A DNA stretch of 64,000 bases from positions 106,803 through 170,802 of the forward strand of contig DAIMYQ010000001.1 of NCBI GenBank assembly GCA_036734385.1, in the 5' to 3' direction. The DNA is from JAAYPI01 sp036734385. Lineage in GTDB: Bacteria > Bacteroidota > Bacteroidia > Bacteroidales > Paludibacteraceae. The notes beneath the pieces are model-generated. The model searched no databases. It worked only from the letters and a program-made list of their open reading frames with translations, and had not been told where the DNA came from. How positions within the stretch are numbered: the first letter of the stretch is position 1; each line of letters begins with the position of its first letter. Shown piece after piece: positions 61,601 to 64,000 of the stretch. A program made the translations under genes and the position numbers.

Positions 61601-62895
61601 GTGATGAAGATTGTTTGAAACATATTCTGGAAAACCAAGTGTATGGACTGGCTCCAACACCAATTTTACAAGGCATTACGCAATCTTACATTTTTGGTTT
61701 TGATATCGAAAATATGATTTCTCGCAATAACTTTGTACAACACGACATTACCCCAGAAGCCCAAGAAGGAAAAGCAAAAGAAAAATTAAAAGAACTTTTA
61801 AAATTTAACGAGAATATGAAATTTGATGCCGTTGTAGGAAATCCGCCTTATCAGGAAACTGTAGAAAAGACTGAAAGTCAATCACAAGCAAATTCAAAAT
61901 GGGTATATTATCTATTTCAAAATACAGCTGATGTTATTGGAAAAAAATCATCACTAGTTTATCCTTTTGGTGGTTGGTTTGATGATAATGAAACTTTTCA
62001 AGGTTTTGGTAAGCGAATTTTGAGTGATGGTCACACAGTATCAATAAATGCTTTTGAAGGAACAACCGACAAACGTGCGTGGTATAGAAATGATATAAAC
62101 CCAAGCCCAATTTTTGGGGATGGAGTAAACCTTTCAGCAGGTGTTTCAATTGTTAATCGTGATATGATTAATTCTCATAAGTCATTTGAGTACACAAACC
62201 GTATGTATTCTGATACTAAAAGAATTGTAAATGTAAACGAATGGGAGTCCCTATCCCCAAATCCCGAATTTACAGTTGGGATTAAGTTAATTGGTGATAA
62301 GATTAAAAAATATGTTTCAAACAAAACATTTGGAATTGAAAGTGATTTTATTGAAAAATACCCCACATTGTATTCTTTAGAACCTAATGAATTCAAACAA
62401 CCAATACGATTATTAACGAATGACAAGTCTGGTTCAGCAGGTAGAGCCAAATGGTATTTTATTGAGCGAACAACAATTGAAAAAAACACAGACTTAATTG
62501 ACCAATACAAAGTAGCAATGCCTTCAGCTTATCCTAAAAAAACATTGGTATCAGGTATTCCAACTATTGAACAAGTTCTTTCTAGAGCATCTGAAATAAT
62601 TGAAATATTTAAACCTAAAGAAGTGTTCGGAAGAAGTAAAATGCTAATATTTAATTCCGAGAAAAAGGTTGATGTTGAAAATTTTATCAAATATACACAA
62701 ACAAGGTTTTTTGCTTATATGGTTTTGAATGAACCAAACAGAAGTTTTACATTCGGTTTTGTGATTCCCCTTCTAGATTTCACTCCTAATTCCGATATTG
62801 ATTGGACAAAACCTATTCCAGAAATTGATAATCAATTATATACTAAATTCAAATTTGACCAAAGCGAAATTGATTTCATTAATAACCACGAATAA
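58648..62895 (+). CDS. Single-chain restriction-modification-like enzyme: GIY-YIG-like nuclease, SF2 helicase, N6-adenine methyltransferase
   Basis: 1415 residues. Residues about 15-105 look like a GIY-YIG nuclease of the T5orf172/Mug113 type: IYSYTL (18-23), QKIGYT (33-38), Arg46, FIDKVFHKFL and GQEWFYFNG. Residues about 140-560 are an SF2 ATPase: motif I KPRFGKT (165-171), LLIIDEAHEG (DEAH at 275-278), SGTPF (302-306) and YMQAAFRAQNP (523-533). After a charged helical linker, the methyltransferase part has NQIFTPKKVVQMM (926-938), an atypical motif I IDLYMKSGMY (958-967) and catalytic VVGNPPYQE (1062-1070). The last 340 residues could recognise the target. The layout resembles type ISP enzymes with the nuclease swapped. 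Followed by its partner after 20 bases. Confidence 0.8.
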   Translation: MSNITQNIKSYKVVYPQIYSYTLPELKPNEGSQKIGYTEQENVHDRILQQVKTAAIRLKYELLWSAPAFFKDSDESFIDKVFHKFLEKKGIERKWELGQEWFYFNGEPLKSKDLFDLFRKEKFSALQNDKGKIDYTLRFEQNEAVEKAIDYFQKTEKGEFLWNAKPRFGKTLASYDLAKRLGANKVLIVTNRPAIANSWFDDFEMFVDGYNFISETSSLKSRATLTREQHIAIKPIKPLITFLSLQDLKGSKYFGGNYDKLRWVADLEWDLLIIDEAHEGVDTGRTDAAFDVIKRKHTLHLSGTPFKALANEKFPKEAIYNWTYLDEQKIKQIELEEGETGEHTDLPDLKLFTYRISQMITDEVNEGIEIDNETRDYAFDLNEFFRAENKRFVHEDDVKEFLRNLSTNKKYPFSTPELREELKHTFWYVGNRVESVKALEKLLKEDPIFKDYKVIVAAGDGRSFEEEENDFKGNESSFQKVKTAIAENDKTITLSCGQLTTGVTIKEWTAVLMLTDIKSPSLYMQAAFRAQNPFKEFRNGELYFKKSAYLFDFAPTRVLEIYDQFANGLNPKAVKGEITEKDREENIKELLNFFPVISEDVNGEMIELDANKVLTFPNALAATEIVQARFMTNLLFNDSLKGVFNFPKEVEDILDKMQVEKNKRVQRSTNTLDLDDARTVNNNKTKEINTNTQIILGEKIFKTNTERVVDNLLELNTEQIYADELVKKVSEVAEPLIAKYKEVYKATQAETNEVTKQIQEKVKQIAEEFNNAEVKDSEALKQKLIDTIELDFVTNKVTQKEDEKVEKVQKTKEDEIRDRLRSFTRTIPMFIMANDSKEEITIDNFDLEIDDNDFLELTSITKEEFHKLRDGFDYEEDGERKTFQGVFNKYRFNASIAEFRLKKNELANYFTAEEDIFELIPNQKTNQIFTPKKVVQMMINQLEEHDPTLFTRTDSTFIDLYMKSGMYITEIVKKLFHNTRKHYQSDEDCLKHILENQVYGLAPTPILQGITQSYIFGFDIENMISRNNFVQHDITPEAQEGKAKEKLKELLKFNENMKFDAVVGNPPYQETVEKTESQSQANSKWVYYLFQNTADVIGKKSSLVYPFGGWFDDNETFQGFGKRILSDGHTVSINAFEGTTDKRAWYRNDINPSPIFGDGVNLSAGVSIVNRDMINSHKSFEYTNRMYSDTKRIVNVNEWESLSPNPEFTVGIKLIGDKIKKYVSNKTFGIESDFIEKYPTLYSLEPNEFKQPIRLLTNDKSGSAGRAKWYFIERTTIEKNTDLIDQYKVAMPSAYPKKTLVSGIPTIEQVLSRASEIIEIFKPKEVFGRSKMLIFNSEKKVDVENFIKYTQTRFFAYMVLNEPNRSFTFGFVIPLLDFTPNSDIDWTKPIPEIDNQLYTKFKFDQSEIDFINNHE

Positions 62896-62915
62896 AGTCA
62901 GCTTATTAAGTTATT

Positions 62916-63839
62916 ATGAATGAAATTAGTTTTAAAAATATAGATATCCGGGAAGATTATCTTTTAAAAAAAGATGACCTGTTAGATATTCTTTTACAAG
63001 ACAAAACCACTGGTAATACTATTTTGTGGGCTACAGATTCGTATGAACAAAAAGGAAAGAAATTTGCTTCATTTGCCCCTATAACTTCGGATTTGGTGAC
63101 AGGCAAAAATGGTAAATTAATACAACCGCGTTCCGTAAAAAGTAAAGAAGAACAGCTTTTAAGAACCAGAGATAAGGCAGAGGTTTTCACACCTCTTAGT
63201 ATTGTTAAACAAATGAATGAAGCTTGTGATACCAAGCGTATAACAAAAAATAATTGGCAAGAGTATGTTGCTTTGTTGAAGTTAGAAATTACTTGTGGTG
63301 AAGCTCCATTTATTGTTTCTCGTTATGACCCCGTTTCTGATAAACAGGAATTACTGCCTTTGGCAGAGCGTGTAGGTTTTTTAGATAAAAAGTTGACTGT
63401 GGTTTCAAAATATTGTACCACGCAAGATGAATGGCTAAAATGGGCAAAAATCGCTTTTCAAAGTTCTTATGGTTATGAATGGCAAGGCGATAGTTTACTC
63501 ATCGCTAGAGAGAATTTGCTTTATACGTTTATAGATTACTATCAAGACAAATTTAAAGAAATGCCAAGCATAGAGCTTCAAAAAGAGATAGCTGAAATTA
63601 TAGCTTGGAACATCTTTCAAATGGACGGTTTGAAATATGTGATTCCAATGAGTTGCAAAACCGAGCAAGTAACCATTAAAGGAACAGAAACTTTATTTGG
63701 CAAAGAAGATGACCAAATAATAGAAAAACCATGTGAAGGCTGTGAAAAAAAGACAGCTAAAAATCATAATGGGATTTATGTAAAGACTATGGACTGGAGA
63801 GAAAATAAAATCATACGATTCGTGGATATTGTTGATTAA
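62916..63839 (+). CDS. Small methyltransferase-like partner ('restriction endonuclease subunit M' type)
   Basis: 307 residues. An N-terminal domain (IREDYLLKKDDLLDILLQDKTTGNTILWATD) is followed by a motif X-like RTRDKAEVFTPLSIVKQMNEAC (83-104) and an AdoMet motif I-like LEITCGEAPFIVSRYDP (123-139). YGYEWQGDSLLIARENLLYTF and WNIFQMDGLKYVIP follow. No (D/N)PP(Y/F) catalytic motif is visible anywhere. CEGC (273-276) near the C-terminus could bind metal. Short homologues beside large helicase-methyltransferases are, as I recall, annotated only as 'restriction endonuclease subunit M'. Probably an accessory, cofactor-binding or specificity subunit of the large protein; function is inferred from adjacency. 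Confidence 0.72.
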   Translation: MNEISFKNIDIREDYLLKKDDLLDILLQDKTTGNTILWATDSYEQKGKKFASFAPITSDLVTGKNGKLIQPRSVKSKEEQLLRTRDKAEVFTPLSIVKQMNEACDTKRITKNNWQEYVALLKLEITCGEAPFIVSRYDPVSDKQELLPLAERVGFLDKKLTVVSKYCTTQDEWLKWAKIAFQSSYGYEWQGDSLLIARENLLYTFIDYYQDKFKEMPSIELQKEIAEIIAWNIFQMDGLKYVIPMSCKTEQVTIKGTETLFGKEDDQIIEKPCEGCEKKTAKNHNGIYVKTMDWRENKIIRFVDIVD

Positions 63840-63887
63840 ATTAATTAAATGAGAACAACTACACAACACTTGGAAAAAGAAGCACGA

Positions 63888-63897
63888 TTGCCTAACA
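63888..63897 (-). repeat. Right core-site-like repeat (GCCTAAC) bracketing the module
   Basis: TTGCCTAACA includes GCCTAAC, matching the inverse core-site consensus RYYYAAC, and is the exact reverse complement of 58585-58594. It is followed by GGCTATACGTAATGCGGGGG. The rest of any attC-like site would extend to or past the window end. Confidence 0.5.
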
Positions 63898-63951
63898 TTG
63901 GCTATACGTAATGCGGGGGAAAGTGCTGATATGAAAGTAATTACTCCCGCT

Positions 63952-63992
63952 GCCGCCGATTTGTAATCGGTGGCTTGCTCGGCAAGAGCAAG
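63952..63992. repeat. Two tandem REP-like hairpins at the window end
   Basis: Hairpin 1: GCCGCCGAT (63952-63960), loop TTGTA, ATCGGTGGC (63966-63974). Hairpin 2 shares its first base: CTTGCTC (63974-63980), loop GGCAA, GAGCAAG (63986-63992). The GC-rich first hairpin with an ATTTGTAAT centre resembles repeats common in Bacteroidota intergenic DNA. Confidence 0.6.
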
Positions 63993-64000
63993 AAAAATAG

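Noticed and set aside
63849..63911. Twenty-codon open frame starting ATGAGAACAACTACA and ending within the right core-like repeat
   Set aside because: Too short, no similarity that I recognise; probably chance in the spacer after the second module gene.
1..64000. CRISPR arrays, rRNA genes and insertion-sequence transposases
   Set aside because: No regularly spaced repeats, no rRNA sequence and no transposase motifs were recognised on reading either strand.

Overview
This is an AT-rich chromosomal window from a Bacteroidota bacterium, most likely a Bacteroidales-type anaerobe or microaerophile. The evidence is threefold. There is a complete type IX secretion (T9SS) core locus, porP/sprF-gldK-gldL-gldM-gldN, with gldH and porZ elsewhere in the window. 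Several families are typical of the phylum: DUF4954, DUF2795, DUF6089, BT_3928-like DoxX, DUF1599 and DUF5106-thioredoxin. Promoters repeatedly match the Bacteroidota form (TTTG, about 19-20 bases, TAnnTTTG). A flavodiiron protein (FprA) and a B12 adenosyltransferase fit a low-oxygen lifestyle.

Layout. 1-4.0 kb: end of hflX, a DUF4954 protein, a methyltransferase, a cobalamin adenosyltransferase and a small acidic DUF2795 protein. 4.1-9.98 kb: T9SS motor/core operon closed by a strong terminator. 10-17 kb: envelope operon DUF6089-uppS-bamA-(methyltransferase)-ompH-ompH, a terminator, then murI. 17-19.4 kb: typA and folK. 19.4-28.9 kb, minus strand: pepP, a DUF5106-thioredoxin protein, a gamma carbonic anhydrase, DUF1599, DoxX/BT_3928, tpiA, terminator, rdgB and porZ. 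29-31 kb: rpsU-xerC-hpf. 30.6-43.7 kb: the translation/transcription supercluster tRNA-Thr/Tyr/Gly/Thr-tuf-tRNA-Trp-secE-nusG-rplKAJL-rpoB-rpoC. 43.7-58.2 kb: mltF, a 3'-5' exonuclease, ssb, fprA, a DNA polymerase III delta'-like gene, ricT, gldH, trmB, an Mrp/ApbC carrier, rsfS, ftsH, cdsA, psd and yifB/comM.

58.2-64 kb is the only clearly accessory region. It holds a two-gene restriction-modification-like module. The first gene encodes a 1415-residue single chain that appears to fuse a GIY-YIG-type nuclease, a DEAH/SF2 ATPase, an N6-adenine methyltransferase (NPPY) and a target-recognition-like C-terminus. The second encodes a 307-residue protein with a methyltransferase-like motif I (LEITCGEAPF) but no NPPY motif. 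The pair is bracketed by an exact 10-bp inverted repeat whose halves match integron-type core-site consensuses (GTTAGGC / GCCTAAC), preceded by a nest of TGTATGTGCAA palindromes and followed by two tandem REP-like hairpins. This is the best candidate for a poorly described system.

A second point is RpoB N487 in the rifampicin pocket, aligned with E. coli H526. All functional statements come from reading motifs and gene order; no database search was run.
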